From positions 1-58,966 of the forward strand of contig PMNA01000011.1 in the NCBI GenBank assembly GCA_003162055.1: a stretch of DNA of 58,966 bases, in the 5' to 3' direction. Every line of letters begins with the position of its first letter. Within the stretch, counting starts at the first letter, position 1. The DNA comes from Actinomycetota bacterium. GTDB taxonomy: Bacteria > Actinomycetota > Thermoleophilia > Gaiellales > Gaiellaceae. The position numbers were made by a program, and so were the translations under genes. Below are positions 36,289 through 43,549 of this stretch, one piece after another. The notes under the pieces were generated by a model that saw only the letters and a program-made list of their open reading frames with translations, was not told where the DNA came from and ran no database searches.

Positions 36289-37497
36289 GTGACCATCGAG
36301 ATCCGCACCTGTAAAGACGAGGAGTTCGCCGCCGGCATCAGCCCGATCTGGCAGTACTTCAGTGAGGAGCCGAGCGAGGAGCTGATCTCGAACTTCCGGC
36401 GCATGCTGTCGGCGGACCGCATCAACGCCGCTTTCGACGGCGAAGAAGTCGTCGGTTCGGCAAGTTCCTACCCGTTCCAGATGACGATTCCGGGCGGACC
36501 GGTGGCGACCGCGGGCGTCACGCTCGTCGGCGTGAGCCCCACTCACCGGCGGCGGGGCATTCTGAGCAAGCTGATGAAGCAGCTGCTCGATGGCGCGCGC
36601 GACCGCGGCGAGTCGGTCGCGGCGCTCTGGGTGGCCGAGGAGACGATCTACGGTCGCTTCGGCTGTGGCATGACCTCGATCAACTGCGAAATCCGCATCG
36701 ACCGCGCCCACACCCGTTTTCGCAAGCACTGGGAGCGGTTGGAAGCGCGCCAGGTCTGTGCCGAGGAGGCGCTCGAGACCTTACCCGGCGTTTACGAGCA
36801 GGTGGCGCCGAATACTCCGGGCATGATCTCGCGCACGCACGAGTCGTGGGAACTGAGGCAGTTGGACGATCGCCCAAGCGACCGTCACGGCGCCGGGCCG
36901 CTGATCCGTGTGCTCTTCGAGCGTGAGGGTAAGCCCGCCGGTTACGCCCTCTACCGGCACCGAACCGATTTCGTCGAGGGGCGCTCCAACTCGACGCTCG
37001 AGATACGCGAGGCGATCGGCGCAGATATCGCCGCCACCGCTGCCGTCTGGCGCTACCTGTTCGACATCGACCTGATGGCGCAGATCCACGTCGAGTACAT
37101 GCCGATCGATCATCCGCTCTTCTTCCTCCTCGCCGAGCCGAGGCGGCTGCGTCTGCGCGCCCAGGACGGCATCTGGTTGCGCTTGGTGGACGTCGAGTCG
37201 GCGCTCAGGGCCCGCTCCTTCGCAAGCAGCGAGCAACTGGTGCTGGAGGTCGCGGACTCCTTCTGCCCCTGGAACGAGGGCTGCTACCGGATCGAGGAGG
37301 GCGAGATCTCGCGCGCCGGCGGCGAGGCCGACCTGCGCCTCGACGTGCGCGAGCTGGCGAGCGTCTTCATGGGCGGCTTCAGCTTCGCTCAGCTGGCCGC
37401 TGCCGGTCTGGTCGAGGAGCTTCGCCCGGGCGGGATCGCCTGCGCCGATCGTCTCTTTATCAGCTCTCCGGCGCCCTGGTGCCCGGAGATGTTCTAG
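36289..37497 (+). CDS. Eis-like GNAT acetyltransferase
   Basis: A 402-aa protein with the Eis layout: an N-terminal GNAT domain (GVTLVGVSPTHRRRGILSKL, with the R-R-x-G acetyl-CoA loop), a second GNAT-like domain, and a C-terminal SCP2-like domain. ETIYGRFGCGMTS holds the tyrosine that is catalytic in mycobacterial Eis. The chain ends in Phe, whose terminal carboxylate takes part in catalysis in Eis. Eis acetylates lysines and aminoglycosides; the substrate here is unknown. GGGGAG upstream supports the GTG start. Confidence 0.87.
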   Translation: MTIEIRTCKDEEFAAGISPIWQYFSEEPSEELISNFRRMLSADRINAAFDGEEVVGSASSYPFQMTIPGGPVATAGVTLVGVSPTHRRRGILSKLMKQLLDGARDRGESVAALWVAEETIYGRFGCGMTSINCEIRIDRAHTRFRKHWERLEARQVCAEEALETLPGVYEQVAPNTPGMISRTHESWELRQLDDRPSDRHGAGPLIRVLFEREGKPAGYALYRHRTDFVEGRSNSTLEIREAIGADIAATAAVWRYLFDIDLMAQIHVEYMPIDHPLFFLLAEPRRLRLRAQDGIWLRLVDVESALRARSFASSEQLVLEVADSFCPWNEGCYRIEEGEISRAGGEADLRLDVRELASVFMGGFSFAQLAAAGLVEELRPGGIACADRLFISSPAPWCPEMF

Positions 37498-37525
37498 AAG
37501 CGGTCTACGGGAGCCGAGGCGTCGC

Positions 37526-37531
37526 TAGAAT
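37526..37531 (+). promoter_or_regulatory. -10 box TAGAAT of the tRNA-Val gene
   Basis: TAGAAT ends nine bases before the first base of the tRNA. No clear -35 element is seen at the matching distance. Confidence 0.45.
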
Positions 37532-37540
37532 CTGGGACCG

Positions 37541-37613
37541 GGGCGGTTAGCTCAGTTGGGAGAGCACCAGCTCGACAAGCTGGGGGTCACTGGTTCAAGC
37601 CCAGTACCGCCCA
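37541..37613 (+). tRNA. tRNA-Val (anticodon GAC)
   Basis: The cloverleaf is complete. The acceptor GGGCGGT pairs with ACCGCCC, and the D arm is GCTC...GAGC. The anticodon stem CCAGC/GCTGG holds loop TCGACAA with GAC at 37574-37576. The T arm is ACTGG TTCAAGC CCAGT, and the discriminator is A. CC follows the discriminator, but the next base is T, so the CCA end is not fully encoded. Confidence 0.97.
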
Positions 37614-37618
37614 CCTCT

Positions 37619-37662
37619 CCGCGAAAAGTCCGCCGGCTAAGGCCGGCGAAGACTTTTCGCGG
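37619..37662 (+). repeat. 19-bp-stem inverted repeat directly after tRNA-Val
   Basis: CCGCGAAAAGTC then CGCCGGC, loop TAAG, GCCGGCG, two unpaired A, and GACTTTTCGCGG. All 19 pairs are perfect. It starts five bases after the tRNA and may terminate or protect the tRNA transcript. The usual T-run after the stem is missing; the T-run lies inside the 3' arm. Confidence 0.7.
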
Positions 37663-37676
37663 TATTGCCTCCGAGT

Positions 37677-37710
37677 ACGAGTCGGCGCGCCTTCGGCGCG
37701 TGTGACTCGT
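37677..37710 (+). repeat. second inverted repeat after tRNA-Val
   Basis: ACGAGTC, GG, CGCGCC, loop TTC, GGCGCG, TGT, GACTCGT: seven outer and six inner pairs around a small internal loop. Confidence 0.6.
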
Positions 37711-37712
37711 CT

Positions 37713-37724
37713 GCTCCTAGGAGC
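37713..37724. repeat. 12-base palindrome
   Basis: GCTCCTAGGAGC is a perfect palindrome, two bases after the second inverted repeat. Confidence 0.5.
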
Positions 37725-37990
37725 GGGGCGGGCTGGCCGTGAATGTAAGCAGTGTTCGGGGCGGGCTGGTCGGGGGATGGCGTCGGGTGAGCCGCGCCCG
37801 CCATGTCGGTCGCGGCGGCGGGTCAGCAGTGGAACGATCCTCTGTGGGGCCGTGTAGAAATACTGTCCTCCCAGTGGCCGTACCGCCGGCGGCGCCCCGA
37901 GAAACCGAGAGCCAATGATTCTGGTTGAGGGTTCGGGCTCGCGGGTAGCATCGATTCCGTGATCGGTAACCACGCGGAGCCGGCTCCACT
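37725..37990. other. non-coding stretch between tRNA hairpins and ligB
   Basis: No convincing ORF on either strand. It contains GGGGCGGGCTGG twice (about 37724 and 37758), and GAACACT on the minus strand near 37751 recalls part of the dispersed repeat. TAGCAT at about 37948 is a possible -10 for the dioxygenase gene. Confidence 0.4.
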
Positions 37991-38848
37991 GTGACCACAT
38001 CGAAAACCATGCCGGCTGCATTCCTCGGGCACGGCTCGCCGATGAATGCGCTCGACAGGAACCGGTTCACGGAAGCCTGGCGGGCGTTTGGGGCCGAGGT
38101 TCCTCGGCCGCGCGGGATATTGGCGGTCTCAGCGCACTGGTACATCAACGCCACGGCCGTCACCGCGATGCCGGCGCCGAGGACGATTCATGATTTCTAC
38201 GGTTTCCCCGAGGAGCTTTTTGCCGTGCGGTATCCGGCGCCGGGTGATCCCGAGCTGGCGGCGGAGGTGGCCGATCTCTTGCAGCCCACCCGGGTCGGAA
38301 TCGATACCGACAGCTGGGGCATCGATCATGGAACCTGGTCGCTGCTCGTGCACGCTTTTCCTGACGCCGACATCCCGGTGGTGCAACTCGCGATCAACGC
38401 GACCAAGCCGTTCGAATATCACCTGGAGCTGGGCGCGAAGCTGGCGCCGCTTCGCGATAGCGGCGTGCTCATTGTCGCCAGCGGCAACGTCGTGCACAAT
38501 CTCCGCCGCATCGCCTGGGAGATGCCTGACGCGGCCTTCGACTGGGCCCGGAGCTTCGGCGCCGAGGTCGGCGCGATCATGACCAGCTCTCCCGCGAACG
38601 TAACGAGGCTGGAGGAGCACGAGCAGTTCGCGTTGGCCGCGCCCACGCCCGATCACTTCATCCCGCTGCTCTACCTGGCCGGCCTGGCTTCCGCCTCCGA
38701 CGAGAAAGCGCAGACCCTGGTCGACGGTTACGCGATGGGCTCGCTCTCGATGGCCTGCTACACGCTCGGGTGCGGCAGCATCGAGTTCGATGCACGGCTC
38801 GGATCGCCCGCTTTGCCGGATATGCCGGGTGACGAGACCAACATATGA
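37991..38848 (+). CDS. LigB-family extradiol dioxygenase (4,5-DOPA dioxygenase type, YgiD-like)
   Basis: Class III extradiol ring-cleavage dioxygenase fold (285 aa). The metal and catalytic histidines are in FLGHGSPMNAL, VSAHWYINATAVTAMP, GIDHGTWSLL and PTPDHFIPLLYLAGL. Close relatives such as E. coli YgiD open DOPA, and in plants the family makes betalamic acid; the bacterial substrate is usually unknown. Start is GTG at 37991. Stands alone, with no pathway genes beside it. Confidence 0.88.
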   Translation: MTTSKTMPAAFLGHGSPMNALDRNRFTEAWRAFGAEVPRPRGILAVSAHWYINATAVTAMPAPRTIHDFYGFPEELFAVRYPAPGDPELAAEVADLLQPTRVGIDTDSWGIDHGTWSLLVHAFPDADIPVVQLAINATKPFEYHLELGAKLAPLRDSGVLIVASGNVVHNLRRIAWEMPDAAFDWARSFGAEVGAIMTSSPANVTRLEEHEQFALAAPTPDHFIPLLYLAGLASASDEKAQTLVDGYAMGSLSMACYTLGCGSIEFDARLGSPALPDMPGDETNI

Positions 38849-38931
38849 CGCGGAACCGCAGCGCAGTCCGGAGCTAGGGTGCGCGGATGCCGGGCCGGCC
38901 GGAATTATAGATCTGTTCGTCCGCGCCGGCG

Positions 38932-39129
38932 CTAGCGCCGCTCGCGCTTACGACCCGGCAGGTGCCGCCGCACGATCAGGGCGATCGCGGCGACCGCTCC
39001 GGTCTGCGCCAGGCGCCGGGCGCGACGTAGCCGCCGCGAGATAACCGGCCCGAGCTCGTCGAGATCCTTCTCCAGCCGGGCCCGCACGGCCTCTATTTGC
39101 GCGCGGATCTGAGCCGAGTCTTGAGCCAT
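38932..39129 (-). CDS. DUF3618 protein
   Basis: A 65-aa protein starting MAQDSAQIRAQIEAVRARLE, the typical DUF3618 helix (QIRAEIEATRARL-like), then DELGPVISRRLRRARRLAQT, one hydrophobic helix (about residues 42-54) and the basic end RRHLPGRKRERR. Function unknown; often beside holin-like membrane genes, as here. Its 5' end overlaps the end of the upstream holin-like gene by 37 bases. Confidence 0.8.
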   Translation of the reverse strand: MAQDSAQIRAQIEAVRARLEKDLDELGPVISRRLRRARRLAQTGAVAAIALIVRRHLPGRKRERR

Positions 39130-39494
39130 TCGAGGTTCTCCTTGCTGGTCTCGATCGCCTGCTTCGGAAGCGGCGAAGCCGCCGAGCGAAGCGACCTGAT
39201 GCCGATCAGCAGGCATGCGCCTGTGAAAAGTAAGAGCAAGCCGGCGACCACGAGCGCGGCCGCCCAGCCCGGAAGGGCCAGCGCGACGGCGAGGATCACC
39301 ACGGCCACGAGCGTCGCAATCAGTAACAGCCCGCCCAGGGCCGCGGCGATGAGGAGCCCGATCCCGAGTGCAACATGCTTTCCCTTCGAGGCTAGCTCGC
39401 TCTTTGCCAGCTCGATCTCGAGCTGGACCAGCTCACGCAGGTCAGCCGTGAAGGTCTTCCAGCTCGAATTGGGCTCGTTCGTCTCAGTGTCCAT
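39093..39494 (-). CDS. actinobacterial phage-holin-like membrane protein (holin-X, superfamily III)
   Basis: A 133-aa protein from the ATG at 39494. It starts with a polar helix, LRELVQLEIELAKSELASKG, then has two hydrophobic segments (GKHVALGIGLLIAAALGGLL...VILAVAL and WAAALVVAGLLLLFTGACLL) and a coiled basic end. This is the pattern of the holin-X family, which in chromosomes is not linked to phage and usually pairs with DUF3618. Probably an envelope-stress or membrane scaffold protein; function not established. Confidence 0.8.
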   Translation of the reverse strand: MDTETNEPNSSWKTFTADLRELVQLEIELAKSELASKGKHVALGIGLLIAAALGGLLLIATLVAVVILAVALALPGWAAALVVAGLLLLFTGACLLIGIRSLRSAASPLPKQAIETSKENLEWLKTRLRSARK

Positions 39495-39604
39495 CTCGTT
39501 CCCGCCACACCCTTGCACGGTTCATGCCAAGCATCGGCGCCCCGCTGTCCAAGCTCGCGGCGAGGTATTACCGAGTCAGTCCCTCCACCGTGCCGTCGTC
39601 GACT

Positions 39605-39712
39605 CTAGCTGTAGTCGTGCTTCTTGCCGGCTCGCTTGTCGGCGCGCTTCTCCTTGAGCGTCTTCTGCGCCGCCTTCTTCTGACCCTTCTTCGGTTTCTC
39701 CGAACCCTTCAT
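39605..39712 (-). CDS. 35-aa very basic protein
   Basis: The ATG at 39712 has a strong GGAGG five bases upstream (ggaggcgag-ATG). The product is MKGSEKPKKGQKKAAQKTLK followed by EKRADKRAGKKHDYS: about 40% Lys plus Arg, no hydrophobic core, probably disordered or helical. Similar short Lys-rich reading frames occur in actinobacteria as hypothetical proteins; a nucleic-acid or ribosome-associated role is only a guess. Two longer frames overlapping it have no comparable start signal. Confidence 0.65.
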   Translation of the reverse strand: MKGSEKPKKGQKKAAQKTLKEKRADKRAGKKHDYS

Positions 39713-39887
39713 CTCGCCTCCAGCCTTCGAATATCGCTCTCGTCAACCCTAGCGGCCGGCCAAGATGTGACGTGATGGGCCCCGGTGCTGCGCGTCCCGG
39801 CGGGCGGGACGGTCGAAATCCCCGCCCGGAATATCGGTCGCGGCGAATAGTCCCGCCGACTCTCCAAGTACCGTTTACCTCGGATAG

Positions 39888-40613
39888 ATGAGTACGACCC
39901 GTAACTACGTCGCTTTCGACATCGAGACGGCCAAGGTGCTGCCCGAGTCGGTGACCGACCTGATGGATCATCGGCCGCTCGGTATCGCCTGCGCGGCCGC
40001 CGTCGTGTCGGGGCGAGAGGAGCCCGTCATCTGGCACGGCGTGAACGGCGGCAAGCCGGCGGCGCAGATGTCACAGGCCGAGGTGCGCTCGATGATCGAG
40101 CAGTTCGCCGCCTGGGTGGACGAGGGGTACACGCTTCTTTCCTGGAACGGGCTCGGCTTCGACTTCAACGTTCTGGCCGAGGAGTCGGGCCTGACGGAGG
40201 AATGCGCACGCATCGCCCTCGACCATGTGGACATGATGTTCCACGTCGTCTGCGCGCTCGGCTATCCCGTAGCGCTGGGCAAGGCGGCGGAAGGGCTCGG
40301 CTTGCCCGGAAAGAGCGGCGGTATCAGCGGCTGCGACGCCCCGGTGATGTGGGCTCAAGGACGCTTCGCCGAGGTTCTCGAATACAACACGCAGGATTCC
40401 AGGCTGGCGCTCGCGATCGCGCTCGAGGCGGAGCGTAGAGGCGAGCTGCTCTGGATCACCCGCAGGGGCACCACGGGGCGCATGCCGCTGAGGCAAGGTT
40501 GGCATTCCGTTCGGCAGGCGCTGCAGATTCCCGGGCCGGATACGTCCTGGATGAGCGACCCGCCGACCCGTGAAGAGTTCACCGCCTGGTTGCCATCAGA
40601 TTCGCTGATCTGA
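39888..40613 (+). CDS. RNase H-like 3'-5' exonuclease (DnaQ fold)
   Basis: A 241-aa protein with the DEDDy pattern: YVAFDIETAK (Asp and Glu of ExoI), LLSWNGLGFDFNVLA (ExoII) and EYNTQDSRLALAIALEAE (ExoIII, Tyr and Asp). It resembles the predicted 3'-5' exonucleases related to the PolB exonuclease domain. Whether it acts on DNA or RNA is unknown. The ATG lacks a ribosome binding site and has TTACCT seven bases upstream. Confidence 0.8.
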   Translation: MSTTRNYVAFDIETAKVLPESVTDLMDHRPLGIACAAAVVSGREEPVIWHGVNGGKPAAQMSQAEVRSMIEQFAAWVDEGYTLLSWNGLGFDFNVLAEESGLTEECARIALDHVDMMFHVVCALGYPVALGKAAEGLGLPGKSGGISGCDAPVMWAQGRFAEVLEYNTQDSRLALAIALEAERRGELLWITRRGTTGRMPLRQGWHSVRQALQIPGPDTSWMSDPPTREEFTAWLPSDSLI

Positions 40614-40698
40614 TTCACTAGTGGCACGCGCGCGGGGGTCGTGTCTTGCGTTGATGCTCTGATCCTGCGCAAATCGAAGCTCAAGCACGAGGCGGCGG

Positions 40699-41700
40699 GT
40701 GTATTTACGGGAGAACAATTCGGTAGAAGATCTGTCTGAAACAGCCGAGCCGCAGCTCGGCCGGCAGCAGCTCGGCCTGCCCTGGCTTACCTTCCGCAGG
40801 TCATCGGGGTTGATACGCAGTCTCGACGGCCATTGGGGCATCGTCTCCGTCGCCTTCAGCCGCCCGGAAGGGCTTCTAGCGTCCGCGAGCTCTGACCGGA
40901 CAGTGCGCGTGTGGGATCCGGAGAGTGGCATCTGCCTGCATGTGCTTCGAGGTCACAGGCAGCCGGTGACGGCCGTGGCGTTCGGCCCGGCCGGCGACAT
41001 CATCGCGTCGGTCTCCTGCGACAAGACGGTGCGGCTCTGGGATCCCGAGAGCGGCGAGTGCCTGCGCATGCTCGAAGGGCACACTCGCTCGGTGATGAGC
41101 GTCGCCTTCAACCCTGAGGGGAATCGGTTGGCCTCCGGCGGTTTCGACAAGACGGTGCGAATCTGGAATCCCAAGAGCGGCAAGTGCTTGCGAAAGCTCG
41201 AAGGGCACTCCGAAGCCGTGACTGGTGTCGCCTTCAATCCAGCGGGGAAGCTGCTCGCTTCGGGCGGGCACGACCGTGTGGTGCTTATCTGGGATGTCTC
41301 TTCGGGACGGGTGAAACGGACACTCGAGGGCCATGCTTCGCTGGTAAACGGCGTTGCCTTCGATACATCCGGGAAAACGCTTGCCTCGGCCGGCTACGAC
41401 GGGATGATCCGACTCTGGGATGTTGCCAGCGGACGCTGCGAGAAGGTGCTCAAGGGTCACAAGAGCTCTGTCTCGAGCGTCGCTTTCAGTCCCGACGGAA
41501 GCCGACTCGCGAGCGCGAGCCTGGACCGGACGGTTCGCATCTGGAATGTCGAGAGAGGCGTCTCGGTGCGCGTTCTGGAAGGACGTGAGAATCGGTTGCG
41601 AGGCGTCGCCTTCAATCTGAAAGGCGACCTGCTCGCCGCCGCCGGCGTGGAGGGGTTGCTGAAGATCTGGGACGTCTCGGAAACGCTCCAGCCCGTTTGA
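40699..41700 (+). CDS. WD40 repeat protein, one seven-bladed propeller
   Basis: A 333-aa cytosolic protein with seven WD40 repeats (GH...WD): GHWGIVSVAFSRPEG, GHRQPVTAVAFGPAG, GHTRSVMSVAFNPEG, GHSEAVTGVAFNPAG, GHASLVNGVAFDTSG, GHKSSVSSVAFSPDG and a degenerate GRENRLRGVAFNLKG. Seven blades close one ring. Residues 1-40 are a short non-repeat N-terminus. No kinase, NTPase or TIR domain is fused, unlike many bacterial WD40 proteins. Internal similarity between repeats is high, suggesting recent expansion. No obvious partner nearby. Confidence 0.85.
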   Translation: MYLRENNSVEDLSETAEPQLGRQQLGLPWLTFRRSSGLIRSLDGHWGIVSVAFSRPEGLLASASSDRTVRVWDPESGICLHVLRGHRQPVTAVAFGPAGDIIASVSCDKTVRLWDPESGECLRMLEGHTRSVMSVAFNPEGNRLASGGFDKTVRIWNPKSGKCLRKLEGHSEAVTGVAFNPAGKLLASGGHDRVVLIWDVSSGRVKRTLEGHASLVNGVAFDTSGKTLASAGYDGMIRLWDVASGRCEKVLKGHKSSVSSVAFSPDGSRLASASLDRTVRIWNVERGVSVRVLEGRENRLRGVAFNLKGDLLAAAGVEGLLKIWDVSETLQPV

Positions 41701-41704
41701 ATCA

Positions 41705-41723
41705 GCGCCTGCGGCGCAGTTTT
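41705..41723 (+). terminator. probable terminator of the WD40 gene
   Basis: GCGCC, loop TGC, GGCGC, AG, TTTT, starting four bases after the stop codon. Short stem. The direct repeat GGTTACTCCA occurs twice just downstream (41742 and 41801). Confidence 0.5.
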
Positions 41724-41927
41724 CCAACCTGAGTCAAAGACTGGTTACTCCAGCGGCGCCGAGCGAGCAAGCGAGGCGCGACGATCCTACCCCCCGAACG
41801 GGTTACTCCAACCTGTTCGTGCCGTAGTCGTCGAACGCCGAAACGGTGGGCTGGTCGAACGGCTGGTGGTTGCGCGCAAGCTCTAAGCGAGGATGGACGC
41901 TGAGCGAGTGCCTCCGATCGCCTGGGT

Positions 41928-43292
41928 ATGGGCAATCGAGGCCTCGTACTGCATTGCTGGAAGCCGTTTCGGCGGGATTACAGAGCCGGAATCGGCGGGC
42001 TCTTAAGCCGCCGCCTTTCTCGCTGGATCGTCGCTTCCGTGCTCGTCTCGCTGCTGCTCTTTGGCCCGGCGGCGCAGAAAGCCGGTACGAGCGCAAGCCT
42101 GGTCGGCGCCATGCGCGCGAAGCCCGCACTCTGCGTCGGCACTCATTCCAAGGAATGCGGCGCGGCGGTCGCCGCAAGCAGTAAGAAGGCGACGAAGAGT
42201 TGCGCCGTAAAGGCTCGCAAGCACACTAAGAAGTGCCTGACGCAGGCTCGTAATAAGACCAAGAAGAAGTCGAGGAGCACCGCCGGCGCCAACACGAAAT
42301 CAACCAGCGCCCTTCCAGACGGTTACGGGCCGGCGCAGTTCCGCGGCGCCTACAACCTACCTTCCGCCGCGCCCTACTCACAGACGATCGCAATCGTGAC
42401 GGCGTATGACAGTCCCAACATCGAGAAAGATCTCAGCGTCTATTCAACGACCTTCTCCCTGCCGATCTGCAGCAGCTCGAACGGCTGCTTCCGCAAAGTG
42501 AACGGAACCGGTGAGAAGGCTCCGATTCCCGCCCGCAATGCCCTCTGGGAGCTCGAGACCTCGCTCGATGTCGAAGTCGCTCACGCCGTGTGCTCCAACT
42601 GCAAAATCCTTCTCGTAGAGGCCGCGTCGAGCTCGGTGAACGACCTCGCCGCCGCCGTCGACACCGCGGCGAAGCTCGGGGCCGACGTGATATCGAACTC
42701 CTGGGTAGTGAAGGAGTTCCGCGGCGAGACTGCTCTCGACCAGCACTTCAACCATCCTGGAATCGCGATCACCGCCGCTTCCGGCGATACGGGTTATGGA
42801 GTGAAATGGCCCGCGGCCTCGCCTTACGTCACCGCGGTCGGCGGAACGACGCTCGATCTCGACAGCGCGAACGCTCGCGTGAGCGAGAGCGCCTGGGAAC
42901 AGGGCGGCTCCGGCTGCTCGGCCTACGAGTCCAAGCCGACCTGGCAGACGGACAGCGGTTGCAAGCAGCGGACAGTTCCCGATGTCGCCGCCGTCGCGAA
43001 TCCCGACACCGGCGCGGCGGTCTACGACTCCTACGGCTACTCCGGACGGCGCGGTTGGTACAAGGTGGGGGGCACGAGCCTGGCCGCGCCAATCGTGGCG
43101 GCAATCTACGCGCTCGCCGGCAACGCCGACAATGTGGTTTCCGGCTCCTATCCCTACGCCCACTCCTCGATGCTGTTCGACATTCAGTCAGGGACGAACG
43201 GCAAGTGCGCCTTGACGTACCTGTGCACCTCCGCAGCCGGATATGACGGCCCGACCGGGCTCGGCACTCCAGCAGGGACTGCAGGCTTCTAG
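41928..43292 (+). CDS. secreted sedolisin-like serine carboxyl peptidase (S53)
   Basis: A 454-aa exported protein. After a basic N-terminus comes a hydrophobic signal (about residues 36-50), a Lys/Thr-rich cysteine-containing stretch (about 75-125), then the S53 domain. The Glu-Asp pair is in ELETSLDVEVAHA, the oxyanion Asp in AASGDTGYG, the Ser in GGTSLAAPIV, and the Ca2+ site near the end in FDIQSGTNGKC and GYDGPTGLGTP. All catalytic residues are intact. The large activation prodomain of typical sedolisins is missing. ATG at 41928; the signal might start later. Confidence 0.85.
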   Translation: MGNRGLVLHCWKPFRRDYRAGIGGLLSRRLSRWIVASVLVSLLLFGPAAQKAGTSASLVGAMRAKPALCVGTHSKECGAAVAASSKKATKSCAVKARKHTKKCLTQARNKTKKKSRSTAGANTKSTSALPDGYGPAQFRGAYNLPSAAPYSQTIAIVTAYDSPNIEKDLSVYSTTFSLPICSSSNGCFRKVNGTGEKAPIPARNALWELETSLDVEVAHAVCSNCKILLVEAASSSVNDLAAAVDTAAKLGADVISNSWVVKEFRGETALDQHFNHPGIAITAASGDTGYGVKWPAASPYVTAVGGTTLDLDSANARVSESAWEQGGSGCSAYESKPTWQTDSGCKQRTVPDVAAVANPDTGAAVYDSYGYSGRRGWYKVGGTSLAAPIVAAIYALAGNADNVVSGSYPYAHSSMLFDIQSGTNGKCALTYLCTSAAGYDGPTGLGTPAGTAGF

Positions 43293-43450
43293 CCTCTGGA
43301 GCAAGGCGAGGGATGCCCAGCCTCCGTTCGTGCGAGCGAGCCGTGCACGGGCGGAAGCTCGGTCAGGATCGGCCGAGCGACTGCGCGCTGATTCGATACA
43401 GAGGCGGCACATTCGCGGGCGTTTTCGCCCGGTACCTTTATCCACCCCGT

Positions 43451-43476
43451 GGGTGGGTGGGGGGGTGGTGGGTGGG
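43451..43476 (+). other. G-quadruplex-capable tract
   Basis: GGGTGGGTGGGGGGGTGGTGGGTGGG, interrupted only by single T or TGGT loops. It contains more than four G3 runs with one-base loops, a very stable G4 arrangement. It lies on the coding strand, about 60 bases upstream of the ABC-F -10 box. Confidence 0.6.
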
Positions 43477-43536
43477 CAAAGGTGCCCAAACCCCGAGCGA
43501 GCGCTCCGAATAACCTGGCTGGCCGTCACGCCTAGC

Positions 43537-43542
43537 TACCCT
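43537..43542 (+). promoter_or_regulatory. -10 box TACCCT, probable leaderless promoter of the ABC-F gene
   Basis: TACCCT is followed by seven bases and the ATG at 43550. No Shine-Dalgarno is seen. Confidence 0.42.
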
Positions 43543-43549
43543 TGGCCGC

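Noticed and set aside
39093-39494. Holin-like gene as evidence of a prophage
   Set aside because: This family is a normal chromosomal neighbour of DUF3618 in actinobacteria; no other phage gene is nearby.
40699-41700. Internal repeats in the WD40 gene as a possible tandem DNA repeat or CRISPR-like array
   Set aside because: The periodicity (about 126 bases) follows the protein repeats and the copies diverge at synonymous positions.
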